A stretch of DNA of 64,000 bases from Butyrivibrio sp. NC3005 (GTDB taxonomy: Bacteria; Bacillota; Clostridia; Lachnospirales; Lachnospiraceae), in contig NZ_AUKC01000004.1 of assembly GCF_000424545.1 (NCBI RefSeq), positions 62,001 to 126,000 on the forward strand, given 5' to 3'. The position numbers and the translations under genes were made by a program. Within the stretch, counting starts at the first letter, position 1, and each line of letters starts with the position of its first letter. This document shows, one piece after another, positions 53,630-62,711 of this stretch. A model generated the notes under the pieces. It was not told the DNA's origin. It worked only from the letters and a program-made list of their open reading frames with translations, and did not search any database.

Positions 53630-54712
53630 CTACAATTCAAACCTATTAATTTCGTCCACTATTTTCACTGATGCCTTACCATCACCAAAAGGTAGGTATC
53701 CTTTATTGATCTTTTGTTTTTCAAACAGCCTATCAACTATATTCTCAGGACTAGCTAATGAATTTCTCCCATCAACTAGAGTTTCTGGCCACACAGCAAA
53801 ATTCAAAACAGTTACACACTTCTTCTCTGCAAAAAAAGCTTCTCTTTGCAGTCCTCCAGAATCAGTAACTACAGCCTTGCAGCCATTTAACAGAGCAAGA
53901 CTTTCTATATATCCTACGGGTTCAATAAGTATTATTCTTTCCAATCGATTCTCTCTGACAAGCCGTTCGGCTCTTTCTTTATTTCGCGGATGAACAGGAT
54001 AAATCGTATTATAACTCAAACTATTCATTGCTTTTAAAATATTAAGTAGACAATCATCATCTTTCGTATTTTCTTCTCGATGGCATGTGAGATAATAATA
54101 CTCATCTTCATTAACTGATGTATATCCCCCGCTCAATTTTGGAAACTGCAAATCACTTATTCTTTTATAACCTGAATAATGGCAATAAGCATCAAACATC
54201 AAGTCTCCACTTATAATGGAACTCTTCTCTAGTCCTTCATTAATTAGTTCTTTCATGTTAAGATCCGTACAGGCAAATAAAACACTAGAAATATGATCTG
54301 TACATATCCTGTTAATTTCCTCAGGATTTGTTCTACAATGTGTTCTTGTTCCGGCTTCTACATGGTAAACCGGAATATGAAGTTTTGTAGCGGAAAGCGC
54401 ACCTGCAAGCGTTGAATTGGTGTCGCCATAAACAAGAACCCCATCTGGTTTCTCCTTTAACAGTACCTCTTCTATGGCAATCATCATTTCACCCGTCATA
54501 CGCGCGTGAGAACCACCTGAAATGCCAAGGTTATAATCTGGTTCAGGAATTTCCATCTCTTCAAAAAACAACTTTGACATATTATAGTCATAATGCTGTC
54601 CAGTATGCAGCAGAATTTCATTATTATGAATTCTTAAGGTTTTTGATACCATTGCTGCCTTTATAAACTGTGGCCTTGCCCCTACAACGGTAACTATCTT
54701 TTTTTCATGCAT
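53630..54712 (-). CDS. wecB: UDP-N-acetylglucosamine 2-epimerase (non-hydrolysing; WecB/WbpI-like)
   Basis: This 360-residue GT-B-fold epimerase begins VTVVGARPQFIKAAMVS and has HTGQHYDYNMS, VLVYGDTNSTLAGAL, HVEAGTRTHCRTNPEEINR and the UDP-site VVTDSGGLQREA. The segment NLGISGGSHARMTG is closer to WbpI-type 2,3-diacetamido-glucuronate epimerases than to enterobacterial WecB, which fits the neighbouring pathway. It converts a gluco- to a manno-configured UDP-sugar. It overlaps asnB by eight bases. Confidence 0.9.
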   Translation of the reverse strand: MHEKKIVTVVGARPQFIKAAMVSKTLRIHNNEILLHTGQHYDYNMSKLFFEEMEIPEPDYNLGISGGSHARMTGEMMIAIEEVLLKEKPDGVLVYGDTNSTLAGALSATKLHIPVYHVEAGTRTHCRTNPEEINRICTDHISSVLFACTDLNMKELINEGLEKSSIISGDLMFDAYCHYSGYKRISDLQFPKLSGGYTSVNEDEYYYLTCHREENTKDDDCLLNILKAMNSLSYNTIYPVHPRNKERAERLVRENRLERIILIEPVGYIESLALLNGCKAVVTDSGGLQREAFFAEKKCVTVLNFAVWPETLVDGRNSLASPENIVDRLFEKQKINKGYLPFGDGKASVKIVDEINRFEL

Positions 54713-56621
54713 TAGAATAATTCTCCTTCATATCATTCATAACGAGCCAAAGTTGAAGATTAAACATCCTAAACAAAATAGTGGAATAATCGCCTTCCCC
54801 CTTCATGTGAGAATTATAAATACTCAATACCGTGTCTTTTGGAACAATACCTCTCTCAGAAAACTCATAAATGATTTTTTTTATTTCCTCTTTACTTTTT
54901 CCTTGCCGAAGCCATCTAGAAAAAGGAGCCGGGAATCCCATCTTATTTTTCCTTTTGTATACAGAATTAGGCAGATACTCCCTACATGCCTTTCTGACTA
55001 TCCATTTTGTCCATGAATCTCTAATTTTGTACTTCCCATCCAATGCCATTGCAAACTCAACTATACGATAATCTAAAAATGGAACCCTTGACTCTATGGA
55101 AAACGCCATAGAATTTCCATCTTCATTATGTAGCAATGCAGGAATTGACTTATTTATAACATCATTGCATAATCTAGTATTGAGCTTTGAAGATAATTTT
55201 ATATCTTTTCTACTATAATCTTCATGTACTCTTCCCATGAAAGAATCTGTGAACATTTTTGATGTACGTTTAATTCTAAGCTCAGCAATTCTTTGATTAT
55301 TTTGAAAACGAAAGCTGTTTTTTATCCCTACCAACCTCACTATTGAATCAGTACTTATCGCTCCAATAATATCGTGCCAGTATTTGTTTACAACTGTTAA
55401 AAGCCTAATTGCCTTTAACCTTGCACACAATGTCCCTTTATCCAATAGATCATATATGTAATGCGAATAATACGGAATATATCCGGCAAAAAGTTCATCT
55501 GCTCCTTGTCCATCCAACACAACCTTAACATTACCAGATATTGAATTCATGACCATATATTGTGAAAACAAAGATGCTCCTGTAAAGGGTTGATCGTGAT
55601 GATATGTGATTTTCTTAACATATTCAACAAAATCATTCTCGTATTCATCAGGTTTTATAAAATGAGCCTTAGTATTCCACTTTTTATTAACATCCGTAAT
55701 GTATCTTTCTTCATTACAATCCGGATCTTCATATATAGACGAAAAAGTATGCATCTTCCTTCCATACTTCTTAGAAGCGCATCCAACGATTGCACTCGAA
55801 TCAATACCTCCTGATAGACATGCACCAACCTCAACATCTGCTCTTAATCTTAATTCAACAGAGTTCTCAAAAAGCTTTTTGAACGTCTTTATAGGGTTTT
55901 TTCCCTTTATCCATTTATGTCTGAACTTTTTCTCATCAACTTCCCAATAAGGTTTAATACTACTTTCCCCATTCTGCGCGTCTATCGTCATATAATGCGC
56001 AGCCGGAAAAATCTTTATATTCTTATAAAAGCTCTTTTCATCTACATCTTCATTAAGTGTACCAGCCAAATACCTATATATACATGTTTCATTTGGTATT
56101 TTTTCATCAGGCAACAGTCCTAAAATAGCCTTCGCTTCTGATGAAAATGCAAATACATCTTCACGGTCTATATAAAATAAAGGTTTAATGCCAAATCTAT
56201 CTCTACATAAAACCAATTCTTTCTTTTCGACATCATATAAACAAAATGCCCACATACCATTCAATTTGTTGAATGCGTTTCTACCCCAGTAGCGGTAGGA
56301 CTCTATTATGACTTCTGTATCACTTTCAGTATTAAATACTGCCCCATGCTCTTCGAGTTCTACTCGCAACTCTTTATAATTGTAAACTTCCCCATTATAA
56401 GTAATCACAAACCGCCCATCATGACTAAGCATAGGCTGATTACTTTGTTCATTTAAATCAATAATAGAAAGTCTTCTGTGCCCTAATCCAACTAATCCAT
56501 CACACCATTGACCTTCTGCATCTGGTCCACGATGTGCAAGTAAATCAGTCATTATTTTGAGCTTATCCTTATCTGGCTTATTTACATTATTCTTAGAAAA
56601 AAATCCAGCTATACCACACAT
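54705..56621 (-). CDS. asnB: Asparagine-synthase-like amidotransferase
   Basis: This 638-residue protein has an N-terminal class II glutamine amidotransferase domain starting MCGIAGFF (nucleophile Cys2) and a synthetase domain with the PP-loop ACLSGGIDSSAI near residue 266. Length and motifs match AsnB. In polysaccharide clusters, AsnB-like proteins amidate uronic acids on sugars (WbpS-type). With a uronic acid pathway on the same strand, that role is more likely than amino-acid synthesis (inference). Confidence 0.88.
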   Translation of the reverse strand: MCGIAGFFSKNNVNKPDKDKLKIMTDLLAHRGPDAEGQWCDGLVGLGHRRLSIIDLNEQSNQPMLSHDGRFVITYNGEVYNYKELRVELEEHGAVFNTESDTEVIIESYRYWGRNAFNKLNGMWAFCLYDVEKKELVLCRDRFGIKPLFYIDREDVFAFSSEAKAILGLLPDEKIPNETCIYRYLAGTLNEDVDEKSFYKNIKIFPAAHYMTIDAQNGESSIKPYWEVDEKKFRHKWIKGKNPIKTFKKLFENSVELRLRADVEVGACLSGGIDSSAIVGCASKKYGRKMHTFSSIYEDPDCNEERYITDVNKKWNTKAHFIKPDEYENDFVEYVKKITYHHDQPFTGASLFSQYMVMNSISGNVKVVLDGQGADELFAGYIPYYSHYIYDLLDKGTLCARLKAIRLLTVVNKYWHDIIGAISTDSIVRLVGIKNSFRFQNNQRIAELRIKRTSKMFTDSFMGRVHEDYSRKDIKLSSKLNTRLCNDVINKSIPALLHNEDGNSMAFSIESRVPFLDYRIVEFAMALDGKYKIRDSWTKWIVRKACREYLPNSVYKRKNKMGFPAPFSRWLRQGKSKEEIKKIIYEFSERGIVPKDTVLSIYNSHMKGEGDYSTILFRMFNLQLWLVMNDMKENYSNA

Positions 56622-56639
56622 TTATACGTTTTTTCCTCA

Positions 56640-57053
56640 TCAGCATATTTTGTTTAATAAACAGATATAAAATCCACACAAAAAATCAAACAGCAAATTC
56701 TGCTTTGGTATTTCGATTCTATCTCCATTTGAATTGTAAAAAAATGCCTTCTTAAACTTTAATAATTCAAGAATACTTATCACATTTCCGTAATTGTGTC
56801 CTACAACCCCAGAAAGAGTAATATATACTTCATCAAACTTTTGATTTTTCAATTTTTTCATTACACTTATTGGCAAGTCATAGAATCCTTCATTTTTTAT
56901 ATCAATAAGCTTCACATAACTATACTTTGTTTTATATTTTGCATAATGGCTACTAGGTACTAAACATATAATTCTGTGATTCTTATTACACAAATCACCA
57001 ATTAGATTATCAAAGGTTGCATCAACCGATGTTTTTAGAATAAGAATTTTCAT
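56640..57053 (-). CDS. Small Rossmann-like protein of unknown function
   Basis: This 137-residue protein begins MKILILKTSVDATFDNLIGD with a GT-B-like first strand and contains FDEVYITLSGVVGHNYGNVI. It resembles the N-terminal half of short glycosyltransferase-like proteins in polysaccharide clusters, but no donor-binding half is present. It lies five bases after the adjacent glycosyltransferase gene, so it is cotranscribed and might be a partner subunit. I do not recognise a named family. Confidence 0.6.
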   Translation of the reverse strand: MKILILKTSVDATFDNLIGDLCNKNHRIICLVPSSHYAKYKTKYSYVKLIDIKNEGFYDLPISVMKKLKNQKFDEVYITLSGVVGHNYGNVISILELLKFKKAFFYNSNGDRIEIPKQNLLFDFLCGFYICLLNKIC

Positions 57054-57058
57054 TCTAA

Positions 57059-58480
57059 TTATCCTCGTAAAACTTTATAATTCTGTATTACGCTATTATA
57101 AAAATCTATTAATCCCTCAGCCTGGCTATCCATTGTTAATCCTTTTTTCTTTAAAATCATTTCTTCAACTTTAATGCCCTTGATTTCATTAAATTGTGAT
57201 AAAATATCTTTTGAAAAATCAACATAACGACCTGCTGAAAGTTTTGTCAACACACTTATCAGTGATTCTACATTGCTAGCAGCAACCGGTATGCCAGCGG
57301 CTATATATTCTTGTAGCTTATTTACAGATGCATAATCTATAATAAATCTATTATCTTCTGTAACATTATAAATACATAATCCTATGTCGTATTTTGTCAT
57401 CTCCTTTATAAGTTCTCTTGTTGGGAGCTTTCCTTCATAAATTATATTCTTGTGTACATCTGAAAGCTCCCTGCATATACTTTCTGTTGAAGTTGAATAA
57501 AAATGAATTATAATGCCATTTTCGGCCATTTTTTTCCATACCTCATTAAAATATCTCAGGTTACTAGGATCGTTGGAAACGCTTCCCTCGTATACACAAT
57601 GAATGCACCCATCTTGTTCACTTATCTTTGGTAGTCGCTCACACGGAATCATGTTATCTGCAATATAATTCTCAAGAACAAAAGTCCTCTCTTTACTCAC
57701 ATCATATTTTTTTAGAACCTTATCTCTGAATAATTTTGTTGTATAAATTACGCCATCGCTATAACTATTAGCTATAAACTCTAAATCAAGTGACTCTATT
57801 GACATACTAAGATAATCACTACTTAGATCATGACAATCATGTATTATTGGCTTATTGGAGTTTTGAAGAATCACTGTTAAGATATCTGGTTCATTCGAAC
57901 AATGTATTATGTCAAAGTCCGAACCATTTACAAATCTTAAAATCGCATCCATTGTAGAAAAGGAAAATAAGCCATCATAAATTGAAGCATACTCTGGATA
58001 AAGAACTTCAGGTGACATCAATGTATAAAGAAGATATACACTAAATCCTTTATGCTTCATCATTTCAGCTATCTTATTGGTCCTAATACACGGTGTATTT
58101 TGAACAAATAAAATGCTTTTCCTATCATTCGTTTTCTTAAAAAAGCAGATCTCGTTCAATTCCACAGGCATCATCGTCACATTTTCATCTGTGTGATATA
58201 AAAAACCTTCCAACATAACATAATAATTTTTAACACCAACAAAACCAAGCTGCAAACCAATTGCGTGGTATGCCTTTGAAACAATAATAATTGTATAATC
58301 GCTTATATTTATTTCCTTAAATTGTTCAAAAGATAATACTTCTACACCCTCAACATATTTCCCGGCTATACGATCATCATTATCAACAAAGTATGCTATA
58401 TGAAACTTATTACTCAACTGATGAAATGCACATCTTCCATAATAACCAGCACCAAATAGAATTATTCGTTTAAATATCAT
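57059..58480 (-). CDS. Glycosyltransferase with N-terminal Rossmann-like module (copy 1)
   Basis: This protein of about 473 residues has the N-terminal module IILFGAGYYGRCAFHQL then IAYFVDNDDRIAGKYVEG. A GT-B glycosyltransferase follows (ILFVQNTPCIRTNKIAEMM, IHDCHDLSSDYLSM, HCVYEGSVSNDPSN, IGLCIYNVTEDNRF, KLQEYIAAGIPVA). The last segment is the typical family 1/4 donor site. The ATG at 58480 is chosen because GGAG lies seven bases upstream; an upstream TTG has none. It is paralogous along its length to 59227-60657. Confidence 0.83.
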   Translation of the reverse strand: MIFKRIILFGAGYYGRCAFHQLSNKFHIAYFVDNDDRIAGKYVEGVEVLSFEQFKEINISDYTIIIVSKAYHAIGLQLGFVGVKNYYVMLEGFLYHTDENVTMMPVELNEICFFKKTNDRKSILFVQNTPCIRTNKIAEMMKHKGFSVYLLYTLMSPEVLYPEYASIYDGLFSFSTMDAILRFVNGSDFDIIHCSNEPDILTVILQNSNKPIIHDCHDLSSDYLSMSIESLDLEFIANSYSDGVIYTTKLFRDKVLKKYDVSKERTFVLENYIADNMIPCERLPKISEQDGCIHCVYEGSVSNDPSNLRYFNEVWKKMAENGIIIHFYSTSTESICRELSDVHKNIIYEGKLPTRELIKEMTKYDIGLCIYNVTEDNRFIIDYASVNKLQEYIAAGIPVAASNVESLISVLTKLSAGRYVDFSKDILSQFNEIKGIKVEEMILKKKGLTMDSQAEGLIDFYNSVIQNYKVLRG

Positions 58481-58533
58481 TAATAATCTCCAATCCGCTC
58501 GCAAATATTATTATATATCATAGCTTTACCATT

Positions 58534-59206
58534 TTATTCTTGATGCTTATCTTTATACTTTTGAAATAAATCAAATATATTCACTTCTATTTCTTTCGGC
58601 ATTCTTTTATGAACGATAGAATCGCCTGGAAGTATATTTATACATTCTTGTTGTTTGTATCTTTCAATCGCATCAACCAACATTGATATTTCATTCTCAT
58701 ATACACGCTGAGCCACGGAATGAAATGTGTCATATTTCAATATTGGGATTTTTCTTCTCTCAATCACCAATCCAGCATCAACATATTCACCAACTATGTG
58801 GGTTGTAGCACCAATTGGTTGATCTTCGACGATAGCCCACTTAAACGAATCTAATCCTCTACAGTTCGGTATATATCCCGGATGTGAATTTATTATTGTA
58901 TGCTCACGCACAAAATCATTTGGAATAATATTTGCTCCTGCGATCAGACAAATTCTATCAATCTCTACAATCGCACAATTAATATCTGTTTCTTCGTATT
59001 TATATCCCAAATTTTTACAAACATCAGTTATTTCCAGGATATTGTAAGTCATCGCTGGGCGATGACTTACAAGAGGATAGTTCTTTTTTTGATATGTCAT
59101 AGGGATAGCATATACTTTTACATCAGAATAGCCTTTAGCTTTTAATAGGCTCAGGACATCATATGTGTTTTCTATGTTTTATCGGATATGTCAATACACC
59201 AATCTT
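58534..59206 (-). pseudogene. Formyltransferase with N-terminal frameshift
   Basis: The main frame (58534-59100, 188 codons) has the formyltransferase core AGANIIPNDFVREHTIINSH followed by PGYIPNCRGLDSFKWA and VDAGLVIERR (Asn, His, Asp triad). Reading further upstream in the same frame gives TYDVLSLLKAKGYSDVKVYA with no start codon. A different frame gives the expected first strand KIGVLTYPIKHRK at 59206. A frameshift near 59167-59172 joins them. The internal Met at 59100 has no ribosome site. An N-formyl amino sugar would be the likely product of an intact gene. Confidence 0.7.
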
Positions 59207-59226
59207 AACTTCTGTAAGCTTACACC

Positions 59227-60657
59227 TTACCTCGTTTTATTCCGTTTATAATTAATACAATTCTTATAAAAATCAGCAAGTTTCTTCACTTTCACTTCAA
59301 GAACAAGTCCATTCTTCTCTAAGTTGTCATCATCGATACAAATCTTACTAATCCTGCTCAATTGACTATGGATATCATCATTAAAATCTATAAGATCACC
59401 TACACGATATCTTTTAACAAAATCGATTTGGCTTTGTATGTTGTTTCCTACTGCAACCGGCAATCCTGCATTTATATATTCCTGTATCTTATTTGGAAAG
59501 CTCGATTCTAAGTATTTCTTATTTTCAAATGTAACATTCAATATGGATAAACCCACATCATACCTACTCATTTCATTAGCCAAATCTTTAGATGTCATGT
59601 TTCCTTCATAATGAATATAAGGACTTAAGCTTTCTAAATATTTACAATATTCAAAGTCGCAATTAGTATAAAAATGAATATTAACATTACATTTTGCAAT
59701 TTTTTGCCATATTTCTTCGAAAAATCTATGGCTATCTTTGTTTTTTACAACACCACCCTCATATACAGCATGTAATTTTCCATCCTTACTACTAAGTTTT
59801 TCAAACCTGCAACTTGGCTTCAGTTCTTTTGATATTAAATTTTCTAATACAAAAGTCCTTTCATATGCGTTTTTGAACATTTTTAGTGCGATTTCTCTAA
59901 CTTCATTAGAGGAGTATATGACCCCATCCAAGTATTTGTTTGCTATATACTCCATCACCAATTCTTCAGGAGTCATAGATTTATATAGACTGCTTAAGTC
60001 ATGACAATCATGCACAACCGCCACACTAGATTTGTTTAACGCCGCTGACAGATAATCTGGTTCATTCGAACTATGGATTAAATCAAAATTACACGAGTTT
60101 GTTAGAGATATTAAATCATTGCTCGAATGTATCGGAATAATTCTTTTATAAACAGATGCATACTCCTTAAATCGCTCAATAGGCGTATTATATGTATATG
60201 CCAAATATACATTATATCCACAATCACTCATCCCTTTTGCTATTTTATGAGTTCTAATACACGCCTCATTTTGCACATACAGTATATTCATTGTATCCGT
60301 ACTTAAGATATATGGAGAGTAATATCCAACATATGGTTTTAAACCATCCCTTCTATTATACTCATACAAATATCCGCCCTTCCAAACTGATATATCTCTT
60401 ATTCCTTCTCGCTGTAACTGTTCTATAATATCTATACTTTTCCTAATATCATCTATTGCAACAATAATGCACGTATCTTTCATTCTCTGAATATGTACAA
60501 TATCTTTTGGTGGAATAATTGTTATTCCATGAACGGTCTTTCCCCAAAGCTCTTTATTATTATCTGAATAAGCTATAATGTTAAAGGTATCTGTGATTTT
60601 TAAATACAAATTGTCCTTTCCAATATTGCCACATCCAAAAATAATACACCTCTTCAT
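59227..60657 (-). CDS. Glycosyltransferase with N-terminal Rossmann-like module (copy 2)
   Basis: This 476-residue protein has the module CIIFGCGNIGKDNLYLK then IIAYSDNNKELWGKTVHG, followed by a GT-B region: MNILYVQNEACIRTHKIAKG, VHDCHDLSSLYKSM, HAVYEGGVVKNKDS and KIQEYINAGLPVA. It parallels copy 1 throughout, at clearly reduced identity, so the two probably add different sugars. It is three bases upstream-coupled to the radical SAM gene (stop at 60659). Confidence 0.83.
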   Translation of the reverse strand: MKRCIIFGCGNIGKDNLYLKITDTFNIIAYSDNNKELWGKTVHGITIIPPKDIVHIQRMKDTCIIVAIDDIRKSIDIIEQLQREGIRDISVWKGGYLYEYNRRDGLKPYVGYYSPYILSTDTMNILYVQNEACIRTHKIAKGMSDCGYNVYLAYTYNTPIERFKEYASVYKRIIPIHSSNDLISLTNSCNFDLIHSSNEPDYLSAALNKSSVAVVHDCHDLSSLYKSMTPEELVMEYIANKYLDGVIYSSNEVREIALKMFKNAYERTFVLENLISKELKPSCRFEKLSSKDGKLHAVYEGGVVKNKDSHRFFEEIWQKIAKCNVNIHFYTNCDFEYCKYLESLSPYIHYEGNMTSKDLANEMSRYDVGLSILNVTFENKKYLESSFPNKIQEYINAGLPVAVGNNIQSQIDFVKRYRVGDLIDFNDDIHSQLSRISKICIDDDNLEKNGLVLEVKVKKLADFYKNCINYKRNKTR

Positions 60658-60658
60658 T

Positions 60659-61933
60659 TTATCTCCTAATTAGTACTCCATACTTTCCTTTACCTTTTCC
60701 GGGACAACCTGTACAAAAATCATCCTCTAACTTGTAATTTCTAAAATTTTCTCTAGCTTTATTCATCTCTTTATTATTTTTCCACACAGTGAGGATATCA
60801 TCTTTATATATACTTGCTATGCCATGTATTCCAGCTACACCACATGAACATTTAAGTAGAGATCCATTATAGTCGATAGCTATTCTATCAAATAGATTCA
60901 AGCAAAACCTTTTAGATTTAGGCCATTCAACATCTATTATTTCCCATCCTTCTAATTCAATTTTCTTACCATACCAAAAAGTTTTTTGACTAGCTATTTT
61001 GCATCCTTTAAATTCTTTCAATAAATACTCCGGTAACTCATTATATTTTGAATCAATTACGTAATTATTTTCTTCTATGTATGTTTTTTCTGTAGGATAG
61101 CAATTTGTGATAATTAGCTCTATATTTTGTCCTTTAAATGCTTCAATAGCCTTCATTATATTTCTTTTAACAACATCAAATTTGGAACCCACTCTGTATT
61201 TATCATTTTCTTCAGAATTCTTTCCGTCCAATGAGATTTCCACTACAATTTTTGGTACATTCAAATTAGTAATTTTACAAATGTTTTCGTCGTTTAAGAG
61301 CATTCCGTTTGTATATATTATTACTTCATCAATATTTGTCTTTTGCAATATCTTCGAAAGCATTTCTGACCATTCCTTATTTAAGAATATTTCTCCTGGT
61401 CCAGTTGTATCTATAGTCTTTATCGTACCAATTTTACAAATTAACTCGATTATTCTATCTATGGTTTCCCAATTCATAAAACCTTTATGGTCTTTTTTTA
61501 GATTTAATTTTCCATGAAACGGACAATACACGCATTTACAATTGCAATATCCTGATAACTCGAGATTTAATATCCTTGGTATCGGATTCTCCAAGTTAAC
61601 ATTTCTCATATATAATTCGAATTCTATACTTTCCACAATCGAAGAGTCTTGAGAAACTACATGAATCCTACTCTCTGGAAATCCAATCATCTCTAGTTTG
61701 TTCTTTATATCATCTACATAGTTAAATACTGAAATAAGAATAGAAATGCCATCATCGTCAATATATTGTGACAAAATATCTGGGGACACTACTTCGATTT
61801 TATCATTTATTTTGCCCCACCTAGACGGATCTGAATCCACAGCAAATCTTATCCTATGTCCGAAGTTTTCAATTAAATACATTGCTAAACTTCTTTTCTG
61901 TTTCCCCAAACCATATATAATCCAATCCTTCAT
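60659..61933 (-). CDS. Radical SAM/SPASM protein with N-terminal Rossmann-like module
   Basis: This 424-residue protein begins with the cluster's shared module (WIIYGLGKQKRSLAMYL, then FAVDSDPSRWGK and VVSPDIL). From residue 120 it is a radical SAM enzyme with CNCKCVYC (CxxxCxxC), the segment TGPGEIFLNKEW and VVEISLDGKNSEEND. A SPASM-type C-terminus carries extra cysteines (RFCLNLF, LLKCSCGVAG, DFCTGCPGKG) for auxiliary iron-sulfur clusters. SPASM enzymes modify peptides or sugars; in this cluster a sugar or sugar-linked substrate is plausible but unproven. AAAGGAATAAAG precedes the ATG. Confidence 0.85.
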   Translation of the reverse strand: MKDWIIYGLGKQKRSLAMYLIENFGHRIRFAVDSDPSRWGKINDKIEVVSPDILSQYIDDDGISILISVFNYVDDIKNKLEMIGFPESRIHVVSQDSSIVESIEFELYMRNVNLENPIPRILNLELSGYCNCKCVYCPFHGKLNLKKDHKGFMNWETIDRIIELICKIGTIKTIDTTGPGEIFLNKEWSEMLSKILQKTNIDEVIIYTNGMLLNDENICKITNLNVPKIVVEISLDGKNSEENDKYRVGSKFDVVKRNIMKAIEAFKGQNIELIITNCYPTEKTYIEENNYVIDSKYNELPEYLLKEFKGCKIASQKTFWYGKKIELEGWEIIDVEWPKSKRFCLNLFDRIAIDYNGSLLKCSCGVAGIHGIASIYKDDILTVWKNNKEMNKARENFRNYKLEDDFCTGCPGKGKGKYGVLIRR

Positions 61934-62126
61934 CTTTATTCCTTTTCAGCTTTTCACTTTATTTCACAAATATTGTCATTTTCCATGACAGAACTATGGA
62001 TACATACATTCTTAATAATTTCCTCACCCACTAATTCAAAGAAATAAGCACTTTATATTTCAAATGTAACTATACCTAAAGTAGATTTGTGGTTGAATTT
62101 TATATATAGATGAACCATCCATACTA
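61934..62126. other. Gap between the acetyltransferase and radical SAM genes
   Basis: This 193-base AT-rich gap has no recognised promoter or terminator. A 31-codon minus-strand frame (61961-62053 region; AYFFELVGEEIIKNVCIHSS) looks faintly coding and may be a leftover of a deleted gene, but it cannot be identified. Confidence 0.3.
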
Positions 62127-62696
62127 TCACATACAAAAGAATTTTTTTGCTTCTACACATCTATTATATTGTTTACACTTATTACATTTCTCCTCATCTA
62201 TGATCCTATATCCATACTCGCACACTAATCCTATTTCCTTAGCAGGTACTCCTGCAACTAATGTATAATCTGGAACATCTTTTGTTACAACAGCACCTGC
62301 AGCTACCATAGCATATCTCCCAATCGTATGACCACAAACAATGGTAGCATTTGCTCCAATACTCGCTCCTTCTTTAACCAAAGTTTTTTTATAATGATCC
62401 TCTCCTTTTGGATACTTCGCTCTTGGAGTTAAATCATTTGTAAAAACACACGATGGACCACAAAAAACATAATCTTCGAGCTCTACACCGTCATATAAAC
62501 TGACATTATTTTGTATCTTTACCCAATTTCCAACAATTACTCTATTAGATATGTTTACATTTTGGCCTATATTACAGTTGCTTCCAATTTTAGCCCCTTT
62601 CTGTATATGACAGAAATGCCAGATTTTTGTACCTTCTCCAATTTCAACATTTTCATCCAAATAACTACTTTCATGTACAAATATGTTGTTTTCCAT
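62127..62696 (-). CDS. wbpD: UDP-sugar N-acetyltransferase, WbpD-like
   Basis: This 189-residue left-handed beta-helix acetyltransferase has many hexapeptide turns ([67 protein letters not shown]). The pattern and PRAKYP closely match WbpD, which acetylates the 3-amino group of UDP-2-acetamido-3-amino-glucuronate. The C-terminus ends in a cysteine cluster ([10 protein letters not shown]), an extra not essential to the fold. It lies 15 bases after the DegT aminotransferase that would make its substrate. Confidence 0.88.
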   Translation of the reverse strand: MENNIFVHESSYLDENVEIGEGTKIWHFCHIQKGAKIGSNCNIGQNVNISNRVIVGNWVKIQNNVSLYDGVELEDYVFCGPSCVFTNDLTPRAKYPKGEDHYKKTLVKEGASIGANATIVCGHTIGRYAMVAAGAVVTKDVPDYTLVAGVPAKEIGLVCEYGYRIIDEEKCNKCKQYNRCVEAKKFFCM

Positions 62697-62711
62697 TCTC
62701 TATCTATGCCT

